Made by a program: the position numbers and the translations under genes. A stretch of 12,829 nucleotides of DNA from Streptomyces sp. NRRL S-350. Lineage in GTDB: Bacteria; Actinomycetota; Actinomycetes; Streptomycetales; Streptomycetaceae. A model generated the notes under the pieces. That model saw only the letters and a program-made list of their open reading frames with translations, searched no databases and was not told the DNA's origin. Below, in pieces: positions 7,669-12,829 of the stretch. Where the stretch lies: positions 1 to 12,829 of the forward strand of contig NZ_JOHO01000107.1 of NCBI RefSeq assembly GCF_000719705.1, in the 5' to 3' direction. How positions within the stretch are numbered: the stretch's first letter is position 1; each line of letters starts with the position of its first letter.

Positions 7669-8969
7669 GGCGTCTCCTGGTCGATTGTCAGAGGAGCTCC
7701 GAGTGCAGCGAGTTTGGGCAGCAGGTCACCGTAGCCGCGCCGGAGGTGGTACATGCCCCGGATCGTAGAGGTGCCCTCGGCCGCCAGGGCGGCGAGCACG
7801 AGCGCGGTCACGGCGCGGATGTCCTCGCCCTCCACGTCAGCGGCAGCCAGCCGGGACGGTCCCTCGACGGTGATCACCTGGTCCTGCGCGTTGACGTCCG
7901 CGCCGAACTTCCGTAGAGCGGCGAGGTGGCTGTCGCGGCGGATATAGATCCGCTCGTCGATCCGGGACGTCCCGGAGGCCTGGGTGAGGACGGCGGTCAG
8001 CTGGGGTTGGACGTCGGTCGGGTAGCCCGGGTGCGGGCCGGTCTCCATCTCCACCGCGCGCAGCCCGGCTGGTACGGTGACCGTCGTTCCGCCGCGTTCG
8101 GCGGTGAGGAGGATCCCGGCGTCGGCGAAGACCGACACCAGGCCTGTCGGGAAGTCGCCGAGCGGGAAGGCGTCGAGGTGGACGGTCCCTCGGGTGATCG
8201 CGCCGGCGAGCGCCAGCGTGGCGGCCTCCAGCCGGTCGGGCGGCACGGGGAAGACGCCGCCGGCGATGCGGTCGGTGCCGGTGACGTGCAGGGCCTCCGC
8301 GCCCTGCCAGGTGATGCCGACGCCGGAGCGGGCGAGCAGGCCGGCAGTGACGGTGACCTCGGGCTCGATGCTCGGTCCGAGGACCGACGAGGTGCCGGAG
8401 ACGCGGGCGGCCAGCAGCATCGCGGTGACCGTCGCTCCCAGGCTCGGGCCCCACTTCCTGGTGCTGACATTGGTGATGAACGGCAGCCGCTTCGTTCCCG
8501 TGAAGCGGGCGCGCACCCGGCCCCGGCCGACCTCGACCTCGGCGCCGGCGGCTTCCATGGCAGCCAGGTGCAGATCGATGTAGCGGGCACAGAAGGCGTC
8601 GCCGCCTGGCAGGGGGAAGGTGACCTTGCCGGTGCGCGTGAGCAGGGCCGCGGCCATCACCGCGGTGGTGCGGATGCGCCGTCCGAGGTCGTCCGGGATG
8701 ACCGGGAAGTAGGAGTCCGCCGGCCGGGTCTCGAACTCACCGTCGGTGATGGTTGCGCGGGTGCCGGTGCGGTGGAGGATCTCCGCGCACACGCCGATGT
8801 CGAGGATTGCCGGGGCGCCGGTGAGCGTGAGCGGCTGGTCGGCGAGGATCGCAGCGGCATACAGGTGCAGGGCGATGTTCTTGCTGCCCTGGACCGTAGC
8901 CGTGCCGTGCAGCGGGTGGCCGCCGGTGATCCGCAGGGCGAGCCGGTCGGTGGTCGTGGTGGCGGTCAT
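7665..8969 (-). CDS. murA: UDP-GlcNAc 1-carboxyvinyltransferase (MurA) paralogue with Asp at the catalytic Cys position
   Basis: MurA transfers enolpyruvate from PEP to the 3'-OH of UDP-GlcNAc in the cytoplasm. This 434-aa EPSP-synthase-fold protein starts at ATG 8969, with GGGAAGG (8975-8981) inside the end of the preceding gene. Key positions are K30-N31 (QGSKN, E. coli K22/N23), R129 (R120), D319 in YPTDVQPQ (D305) and R385 (R397). The active-site loop is PGGDAFCARYIDLH: Asp124 replaces E. coli Cys115. The same Cys-to-Asp change occurs in Mycobacterium and Chlamydia MurA, which are active but not alkylated by fosfomycin. A Cys does occur three residues on (C127), unlike the usual Gly. The stop overlaps the hydrolase start. 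Related MurA-like enzymes (NikO, PolA) use nucleotides other than UDP-GlcNAc, so the acceptor is open. Confidence 0.93.
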   Translation of the reverse strand: MTATTTTDRLALRITGGHPLHGTATVQGSKNIALHLYAAAILADQPLTLTGAPAILDIGVCAEILHRTGTRATITDGEFETRPADSYFPVIPDDLGRRIRTTAVMAAALLTRTGKVTFPLPGGDAFCARYIDLHLAAMEAAGAEVEVGRGRVRARFTGTKRLPFITNVSTRKWGPSLGATVTAMLLAARVSGTSSVLGPSIEPEVTVTAGLLARSGVGITWQGAEALHVTGTDRIAGGVFPVPPDRLEAATLALAGAITRGTVHLDAFPLGDFPTGLVSVFADAGILLTAERGGTTVTVPAGLRAVEMETGPHPGYPTDVQPQLTAVLTQASGTSRIDERIYIRRDSHLAALRKFGADVNAQDQVITVEGPSRLAAADVEGEDIRAVTALVLAALAAEGTSTIRGMYHLRRGYGDLLPKLAALGAPLTIDQETP

Positions 8970-8971
8970 TG

Positions 8972-9712
8972 TCACCTTCCCTGGCTTCCGGCGGGGAAGA
9001 ACCCGCCGATCTGGGTTCGGGGGTAGAGGGTGGTGTGTGCGCCGATGAGGGTCGCGGGCTGGAGGACAGTGCCGGCGGGGACGATCACTCCGTCGCCGAT
9101 CACCGCGCCGAACTTGGTCTGGCCGGTGGCGATGCGACAGCCGTCGAGGTGAGCGCAGATCTCCTCGGTGGCCGGCTCGACGACCGGCCCGCTGGTGACG
9201 CGCAGGCCGGTGGTGGACACGAACGCGCCGATGTTGACGCCCAGGCCGAGGACGGAGTCGCCGACGAAGCTGGTGTGCTTCATGAAGACGCCGCCGGTCA
9301 GCAGCGAGCGGGTGACCTCGGCGCCCCACCCGATCCGGCAGTCGGGACCGATGACGGAGTGGTCCCGGACGCGGGCCCCGGCGTCGATCACCGCGCCGGA
9401 GCACACCAGCACCGGGCCCGTGACGACCGCGCCCTCCGCGATGACGGCGCCGGCTGCCACGGTCACCTCGCCGCGGACGACGGCGCCGGGCTCGATGACC
9501 CCGGCCGCTTCCGGCAGCTTGATGCCCGACCGTCCGGTCAGCAGGTCGGCGATGGCCTTCTTGACCCCGAAGACGGTCGGGCAGCTGCTCAGCAGGCACG
9601 TGACGACGGGGTCGGTGACCTGCTCGGTGTCGATGTAGTACTCGGGCGTGGTGCGGTAGTCGATGCGCGCCAACTCGGCGCTCATCGTGGGAGTTTCGGG
9701 CAGCCGGTGCAT
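8972..9712 (-). CDS. Hexapeptide-repeat (left-handed beta-helix) acyltransferase, GlmU-C-terminal-like
   Basis: This 246-aa protein starts at ATG 9712, preceded by AGGAG (9721-9725) at 8 nt; a second ATG at codon 10 lacks such a site. Residues about 70-240 are a run of hexapeptide turns with hydrophobic-Gly spacing (GVIEPGAVV, AAGAVIAEGAVV, SGAVIDAGARV, HSVIGPDCRIGWGAEV, VNIGAFVSTTGL, TKFGAVIGDGVIVPAGTVL), the beta-helix seen in acetyl-CoA-dependent transferases. TKFGAVIGDG and LIGAHTTLYPRTQIGGF resemble the C-terminal domain of GlmU-like sugar-nucleotide proteins. The N-terminal uridylyltransferase domain of GlmU is absent, and residues 1-65 are an unrelated helical lead. H146 (FMKHTSFVG) is a candidate catalytic base. 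It ends 2 nt before murA. Likely role: N- or O-acylation of an amino sugar or sugar nucleotide feeding or decorating the MurA/MurB product. Confidence 0.88.
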   Translation of the reverse strand: MHRLPETPTMSAELARIDYRTTPEYYIDTEQVTDPVVTCLLSSCPTVFGVKKAIADLLTGRSGIKLPEAAGVIEPGAVVRGEVTVAAGAVIAEGAVVTGPVLVCSGAVIDAGARVRDHSVIGPDCRIGWGAEVTRSLLTGGVFMKHTSFVGDSVLGLGVNIGAFVSTTGLRVTSGPVVEPATEEICAHLDGCRIATGQTKFGAVIGDGVIVPAGTVLQPATLIGAHTTLYPRTQIGGFFPAGSQGR

Positions 9713-9772
9713 GGCTGGGTCTCCTCTCGGCGGCGAGCGAGTGGAAGAGGGCGGCTGGTGAGGCCCGGGTGC

Positions 9773-9979
9773 TTACGGGGTGGGCAGGTCCGGGGCGGCA
9801 GCCGCCGCGACCTCGGGCCGGGCGTCGTGCTGGTGCTGGACAGCGAGGCCCAGCAGGACGAGCACGGGCACGTGCAGGGCGGCCCAGGACGCGGTCAGAA
9901 GGGTGCCGAGCCGGTCACGGTCCGGTGGTGCGGCGTGCCGGGGGGCGGCCGGGAACGGGGAGGTGCTGGACGTCGGCAT
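9773..9979 (-). CDS. Small single-span membrane protein, first gene of the Mur-like run
   Basis: This 68-aa protein has an excellent Shine-Dalgarno site, GGAGG (9988-9992), 8 nt before ATG 9979, and a strong bias to G/C in third codon positions, so I take it as real despite its size. Residues 1-24 are polar with Pro and Arg; 26-47 form one hydrophobic segment (TLLTASWAALHVPVLVLLGL); the rest is HQHDARPEV plus an Ala/Pro tail. I do not recognise a family. The basic N-terminus (RHAAPPDRDR) before the span suggests N-in topology. It lies 60 nt upstream of the hexapeptide transferase in the same direction and is likely co-transcribed. A membrane anchor or scaffold for the following cytoplasmic enzymes is possible, as is a role unrelated to them. 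Confidence 0.6.
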   Translation of the reverse strand: MPTSSTSPFPAAPRHAAPPDRDRLGTLLTASWAALHVPVLVLLGLAVQHQHDARPEVAAAAAPDLPTP

Positions 9980-9987
9980 GGCCGGAT

Positions 9988-9992
9988 CCTCC
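9988..9992 (-). promoter_or_regulatory. Strong Shine-Dalgarno sequence of the small membrane protein
   Basis: GGAGG on the minus strand, 8 nt before ATG 9979, is a full match to the anti-Shine-Dalgarno core. It is the main argument that the 68-aa frame is a gene and not a chance opening. Confidence 0.6.
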
Positions 9993-9998
9993 GCAGCG

Positions 9999-10019
9999 TG
10001 GGACGGGTTGGCTGTCCCA
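9999..10019. promoter_or_regulatory. Inverted repeat in the leader of the five-gene run
   Basis: TGGGAC (9999-10004) and GTCCCA (10014-10019) are perfect complements separated by 9 nt. The repeat lies just upstream of the Shine-Dalgarno sequence of the 68-aa gene. It could be an operator or a leader hairpin limiting ribosome access. Its arms are only 6 bp, so chance is not excluded. Confidence 0.3.
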
Positions 10020-10045
10020 GTGAACTGCCGGCTCGATGCCGTGAT

Positions 10046-10080
10046 CCGTAGTCGGACTACGGGCCGTAGCCCGACTACGG
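10046..10080 (-). terminator. 35-nt nested double palindrome abutting the regulator stop: terminator/attenuator or operator
   Basis: Plus strand: CCGTAGTCGGACTACGG (10046-10062), one G, then CCGTAGCCCGACTACGG (10064-10080). The first half is itself a perfect palindrome around a central G, the second nearly so, and the halves are 18-nt tandem repeats. Together they also form one 35-nt palindrome with a single internal mismatch (10056 with 10070). In plus-strand RNA that pair is A-C; in minus-strand RNA it is U-G, so only the minus transcript gives an unbroken stem. It begins directly after the TGA of the regulator, as expected of a terminator or attenuator between regulator and five-gene run. 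There is no U tract. A repressor with twofold symmetry could equally bind the two units. Confidence 0.6.
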
Positions 10081-10081
10081 G

Positions 10082-11398
10082 TCAGATGACCTGTACGCCA
10101 GCGCGGGCGGCGAAGTCCCGCACGCCCGGAAGTTTGCGGTCGTACCTCAGTAGGCCGACGGCGAGGTCACGGACAGAGCCCCGACGGACCTCCTGCGGAG
10201 CCGCTTCCTCGGCGGCGAGCAGGGCCCGGTAACAGTGCTCATGCTTGCCCCACTGGTCGAACGCACGGGCTACGTCCGTGAAGAACCTGGCCTGCCGCTC
10301 GGCAGTCGGAAGCGCCGACGGATCGACCGTCCTGGCCAGCTCGATCGCCCGGCCGGCGTCGCCGAGTTCGTGGTGCACCGACAACTCGTGCAGGGCGACT
10401 CCCTGGACGCCGTCCGCCCGGCCGGAGGCCCGACTTGCTGCAGCAGCGCTGTCGGCGGCCTCCTTGATGAGGGCGTGCGCGAAGGACCGATCGCCGGACT
10501 TCGCCGCGGTGTACGCGGCGGTGGCATAGAGGTCGCCGCGGGTGGCCAGGCGGGCGGCCTCGGGCACCGAGGTCTCTGCGAGCAGATTCTCGGCAGCGAC
10601 CACCACGATGTCGGTCGCCCGAGCCAGACTGCCCTGGCGGCGCCATGAACTGGAGACCATCCGCTCGGCCTCGGCGGTGATCAGCGGGTCGCCGCCCATG
10701 CGGGCGGCGGTCAGCGCGCGGTCCGAGGTCACGGCAACCAGGTTGTTGTCACCGATCTTGATGCTCAACCTGACGGCGATGTTGTAGAGCTGGGCGACAT
10801 GGCAGGCCCTCTGCTCCGCCGTGCCGACCAGGTCTGCAGCCACGAGTCGTCCGGGCAGGGCCTCGGCAAGGACGTCGTACCTGGCCGCCTTGAACTCCTG
10901 ACGCGAGGAGACCAGTGAAGCGGTGACGGACTCCAGGGCCGGCTCGTGGCGGGGAGTCGGGATCCGCGCTGGCCCATACAACAGCAGGTCCTCCAGACCG
11001 GATAGCGGCGACGCCGCCTCGGCGTGCGCGACCTGCTGACCGGCGGGCGCCGAGACGAGGGCGGCCACCGCCAGGGTCAGGAACGGGCGGCGACGCACAT
11101 CGTCCTCCTCGGGACCGGAAGTCGTCGCCAGCGTAGCTGAGCTGACACGACGTCGCGGTGATCTCGGCCTCTTCGCGGCCGGTTGCGGCAAGGCCATCAA
11201 CTTCTCGATCTCGACGCCCAGGGCCGAGGCCAGACGCCGTAAGAGCTGCACGTCGTGGACCTGCTGGACATCCCGCTCGACCTGAGACATCCAGTCCTCG
11301 CTGCGGTCGAGCTCGGTTGCCAGGCGCAACTGCGTCCAGCCCAACTCCGAGCGGCGCAGCGATACGAACCTGCCGAACGTGATGTTGCCGTCAGTCAC
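10082..11398 (-). CDS. XRE-family transcriptional regulator with C-terminal helical (TPR-like) sensor region
   Basis: The start is GTG 11398 with GGGAGGG (11403-11409) just upstream, giving 438 aa; the frame extends further upstream but without homology. Residues 7-66 are a Cro/C1 helix-turn-helix (RFVSLRRSELGWTQLRLATE, then DRSEDWMSQVER and LRRLASALGVEIEKL). Residues 72-100 are a basic, flexible linker. Residues 102-120 (RRRPFLTLAVAALVSAPAG) look like a twin-arginine motif plus a hydrophobic stretch, which recurs in this Streptomyces regulator type and is probably structural. Residues about 150-430 are Ala-rich paired helices in the manner of TPR repeats (LYNIAVRLSIKIGD, AAYTAAKSGDRSFAHALI, HELGDAGRAIELA), a likely ligand- or peptide-sensing domain. 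Such regulators often sit beside natural-product or morphogenesis operons. It lies 103 nt upstream of the five-gene run on the same strand and is its obvious candidate controller. Confidence 0.88.
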   Translation of the reverse strand: MTDGNITFGRFVSLRRSELGWTQLRLATELDRSEDWMSQVERDVQQVHDVQLLRRLASALGVEIEKLMALPQPAAKRPRSPRRRVSSATLATTSGPEEDDVRRRPFLTLAVAALVSAPAGQQVAHAEAASPLSGLEDLLLYGPARIPTPRHEPALESVTASLVSSRQEFKAARYDVLAEALPGRLVAADLVGTAEQRACHVAQLYNIAVRLSIKIGDNNLVAVTSDRALTAARMGGDPLITAEAERMVSSSWRRQGSLARATDIVVVAAENLLAETSVPEAARLATRGDLYATAAYTAAKSGDRSFAHALIKEAADSAAAASRASGRADGVQGVALHELSVHHELGDAGRAIELARTVDPSALPTAERQARFFTDVARAFDQWGKHEHCYRALLAAEEAAPQEVRRGSVRDLAVGLLRYDRKLPGVRDFAARAGVQVI

Positions 11399-11511
11399 CG
11401 TTCCCTCCCGGGCTCGTAGGTAGCGGCAGGCCGGTAGGGGAGTCCCGCCGGAACGCCGGGCCCCGGGACCAGAACACCCGTGGGCACTGCGTCGCCCCGG
11501 GCAGCCAGGCC

Positions 11512-11628
11512 TCAGGACGCGTGCCCGCCGACAGGCCAACCGAGGCCGTCGGTCATCCGCGTGAAGTGCACGTCGTCCGTCGTGCGGTCACGCGCCGCGA
11601 GCCTGCTCTCGTCGAGGCGCGTGTTCAG
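11512..11628 (-). CDS. Possible small ORF after the 148-aa gene (no standard start)
   Basis: In the same frame as the preceding gene, the stretch after its TGA (11659-11661) stays open for 48 codons to a TGA at 11512-11514. Nearly every codon ends in G or C, and the product from 11628 reads like protein: NTRLDESRLAARDRTTD, then DVHFTRMTDGLGWPVGGHAS. No ATG, GTG or TTG lies near its beginning; CTG at 11628 is the only near-start, and the first GTG or ATG would give about 20 residues or fewer. Options are a small gene with a CTG start, a former C-terminal extension of the upstream protein cut by a stop mutation, or stop-codon readthrough. I do not recognise it. The opposite strand shows nothing better. 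Confidence 0.3.
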   Translation of the reverse strand: MNTRLDESRLAARDRTTDDVHFTRMTDGLGWPVGGHAS

Positions 11629-11658
11629 CCGCCGCGGCGTGCTGGTCCCGGGGCTCGA

Positions 11659-12105
11659 TCACCGCTCACTTGCCGGGGCGGGGACCTCGTCCTGGCCGTC
11701 CTCCGCCTCCTGCGTCGCCCAGACCAACGGGTGAGCTCCCGCATACCGGGCGAAGGCGTCCTTGCCTTGGTGCAGTACGAGGAGCAGGCGGCAGATCGGT
11801 GCCATTGCGACGATGTCGAGCACGCCGAGCCGCAGCGGTGCGGCAACCAGGCCGCCGCCGAGCCGCAGCGCATCACTCACCACGACTCGCATGCGGGTTC
11901 GGGGCACCAGGTGCCGGTACCGCTCCTCGGTTCCGGCGAGCAACAGCAGGAGGTGACCGGTCAGTTCCTCGTACAGCGCGTACAGGGCGTCCAGCTCGAG
12001 GCCCGCGAGTTCCCCTCCGGCGAGGGCCCGGGCGGCCAGGGCGTCCGCCTGATCGACCGTGCGCAGGACGGCGGCCACGTCGATGTCGATCGGCGGCCTA
12101 GCCAC
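11659..12105 (-). CDS. Conserved actinobacterial protein of unknown function
   Basis: This 148-aa protein starts at GTG 12105, with GGAG 6 nt upstream, overlapping the end of the previous gene by 8 nt (GTGGCTAG). It is helical and leucine/alanine-rich: DIDVAAVLRTVDQADALAAR (8-27), then LELDALYALYEELTGHLLLL (36-55), RMRVVVSDALRLGGGL (71-86) and LGVLDIVAMAPICRLLLVL (93-111). The last stretch is hydrophobic but short of a convincing membrane span, and the tail is acidic (EAEDGQDE). It may belong to the small Streptomyces DUF families linked with natural-product loci (DUF6415-type comes to mind), but I cannot confirm this. Neighbours are equally uncharacterised small genes read in the same operon. 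Confidence 0.75.
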   Translation of the reverse strand: MARPPIDIDVAAVLRTVDQADALAARALAGGELAGLELDALYALYEELTGHLLLLLAGTEERYRHLVPRTRMRVVVSDALRLGGGLVAAPLRLGVLDIVAMAPICRLLLVLHQGKDAFARYAGAHPLVWATQEAEDGQDEVPAPASER

Positions 12106-12592
12106 AGGTCGCTCCGCGGCGCCGGCCGGCCAGAATGAGGTGGGCAACGAGGGCGGGCTCGCACAGCAGCGCGGGCGAGTCCATTTGTACGGACCAGAAG
12201 GCGCGCGCTCCGTCGTCACGGGTCAGGCCCGGCCGCGGTACCGCAACGGTCCGGCCCGGGCCGAGGCAGGGCACGTCCGAGAGGTTCCAGCCCCGCGCGG
12301 TGGTGGCCGGCACCATCGCGTAGTAGGCGTCGTGCGAGTCGTAGCAGAACACCGGGCCGCCGAGGACGCGGCTGAGGTAGCGGTCCACCTGCCGGGGCTG
12401 GTCGGTCCGCGCCGCCGCGTGTACCTCGGCGGCCGGGACCGGTACGACGGCGAACAGGACACCGGAGGGCAGCAGGGCGAGGCCCTCGTTCCTCCAGCCG
12501 TCGAAGGCCAGGGCGGGCACCGGGGCCGCGCAGGCGAGCCACTGCCCGGCGGCGCGCTGCCGCTCGGCCGCGGTGACGATGTGCGCGATCAC
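12098..12592 (-). CDS. Conserved hypothetical protein, 164 aa
   Basis: The start is GTG 12592, 7 nt after GGGAGG (12600-12605) and overlapping the previous stop by 4 nt (GTGA); a longer form from 12730 has no ribosome site and would overlap that gene fully. The sequence is a soluble mixed alpha/beta protein: TAAERQRAAGQWLACAAPVP (8-27), GLALLPSGVLFAVVPVPA (37-54), GPVFCYDSHDAYYAMVPA (79-96), DVPCLGPGRTVAVPRPG (106-122) and SPALLCEPALVAHLILAGR (139-157). The GPGRTVAVP segment faintly recalls the fold of the primase/polymerase-like N-terminal domains common in actinomycetes, but catalytic residues of that family are not evident. I do not recognise a function. Three Cys and several His are not arranged as an obvious metal site. 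Confidence 0.75.
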   Translation of the reverse strand: MIAHIVTAAERQRAAGQWLACAAPVPALAFDGWRNEGLALLPSGVLFAVVPVPAAEVHAAARTDQPRQVDRYLSRVLGGPVFCYDSHDAYYAMVPATTARGWNLSDVPCLGPGRTVAVPRPGLTRDDGARAFWSVQMDSPALLCEPALVAHLILAGRRRGATCG

Positions 12593-12741
12593 TCGGCTGC
12601 CTCCCTCGGCGCCAATTCGGTTCCCAGGTGGGCCGTGCAGAACACCGGATCGAAGCTGTGCTCGGATCCGTCGCTGCCCCGTACGGTGCCCTTGCCCGCC
12701 GGGTGCAGGGGCGGCTCGGTGGTGTCGCATCTGAGCTTGAT
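12589..12741 (-). CDS. Small protein (about 50 aa) with no standard start codon
   Basis: A coding-like frame ends at TGA 12589-12591, overlapping the next gene's GTG (GTGA). It reads KLRCDTTEPPLHPAGKG, then TVRGSDGSEHSFDPVFC and TAHLGTELAPREAAE, with mostly G/C third positions. No ATG, GTG, TTG or CTG occurs in frame between its first plausible codons and the window edge. The best-placed candidate is ATC at 12739-12741, which follows an AGG by 6 nt and lies 2 nt after the stop of the upstream gene. Either a rare AUC start is used, or a base change has removed a start codon, or a frameshift has split it from the upstream gene. Two Cys residues (RCD and FCT) may bind metal. The family is not recognised. 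Confidence 0.45.
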   Translation of the reverse strand: MKLRCDTTEPPLHPAGKGTVRGSDGSEHSFDPVFCTAHLGTELAPREAAE

Positions 12742-12743
12742 CT

Positions 12744-12829
12744 TTAACCTCGCGCGGCGAGGTGGGCCTGGAGCGTGGGTTCGCGTTTGACGGTCTTGCC
12801 CACGTCGTGGCGGGGCGCCGGCTTGCGGT
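12744..12829 (-). CDS. C-terminal end of a protein entering from the right edge
   Basis: A minus-strand frame open to the last base ends at TAA 12744-12746. The visible 27 or so residues (RKPAPRHDVGKTV, then KREPTLQAHLAARG) use GC-rich third positions and are followed 2 nt later by the next coding frame, so this is most likely the 3' end of the first visible gene of the right-hand operon. Too little is present to name it. Confidence 0.5.
   Translation of the reverse strand, partial: RKPAPRHDVGKTVKREPTLQAHLAARG

Noticed and set aside
8970..9599. Upstream extension of the murA frame (644-aa form)
   Set aside because: It overlaps the hexapeptide transferase and is an Arg/Gly-rich shadow; ATG 8969 with GGGAAGG fits the family start.
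7926..10051. Long plus-strand open frames opposite murA and the hexapeptide gene (366 and 360 codons)
   Set aside because: Gly/Ala/Asp/Arg-rich antisense shadows of well-recognised genes; such openings are common at this GC content.
11399..11539. N-terminal extension of the XRE regulator (485-aa form)
   Set aside because: Rich in Arg, Gly and Pro and without homology; the HTH begins right after GTG 11398, which has a strong ribosome site.
12593..12730. N-terminal extension of the 164-aa protein
   Set aside because: It overlaps the small frame that ends at 12589 and lacks a ribosome site; GTG 12592 is much better supported.
1..12829. tRNA, rRNA, CRISPR array or riboswitch
   Set aside because: Reading both strands by eye I found no T-loop-like GGTTCGAATCC motif, no regularly spaced repeats and no recognisable aptamer; a covariance-model search would be decisive.

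Overview
The window looks like the chromosome of a Streptomyces-type actinomycete (Streptomyces or Kitasatospora). GC is very high, third codon positions are almost all G or C, GTG starts are frequent, 4-nt ATGA/GTGA gene overlaps recur, and the protein families are characteristically actinobacterial. No rRNA, tRNA or CRISPR array was seen.

Layout, left to right. (1) 1-489 (+): the 3' part of a DJ-1/PfpI protein of the isonitrile-hydratase type, cut by the window edge. (2) About 637-4408 (-): a decaying three-gene mobile module read right to left. It comprises a tyrosine integrase with one 1-nt frameshift and an inferred ~22-nt deletion, an intact 109-aa helix-turn-helix protein, and a large recombinase-like protein with seven zinc-ribbon-like cysteine units, a frameshift and a lost stop codon. 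The genes are joined by short start/stop overlaps. (3) 4409-4843: 435 bases with no gene I can support. (4) 4844-5530 (+): a nucleotidyltransferase-family protein (NTP_transf_6 type). (5) 5574-9979 (-): a five-gene run: a 68-aa single-span membrane protein, a left-handed beta-helix (hexapeptide) acyltransferase, a MurA paralogue with Asp in place of the catalytic Cys, a class-C beta-lactamase-like serine hydrolase without signal peptide, and a MurB paralogue. (6) 10082-11398 (-): an XRE regulator with a long helical sensor region. Its stop codon abuts a 35-nt double palindrome lying between it and the five-gene run. (7) 11512-12829 (-): small actinobacterial genes of unknown function in an overlapping operon, entering from the right edge.

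The most interesting unit is (5) plus (6): a self-contained cassette holding the two enolpyruvyl-to-lactyl enzymes of muramic acid synthesis, together with a GlmU-like acyltransferase and a penicillin-recognising-fold hydrolase. By family knowledge MurA and MurB convert UDP-GlcNAc to UDP-MurNAc. Here they sit away from any other mur or division gene, next to their own regulator. This suggests a dedicated muramic-type sugar, a lactyl-ether natural product in the manner of the MurA-like NikO/PolA enzymes of nucleoside antibiotics, or a bypass of inhibited cell-wall enzymes. Which of these is true cannot be settled from sequence alone. The mobile module between the two conserved flanks is dead or dying, while its small regulator is still open.
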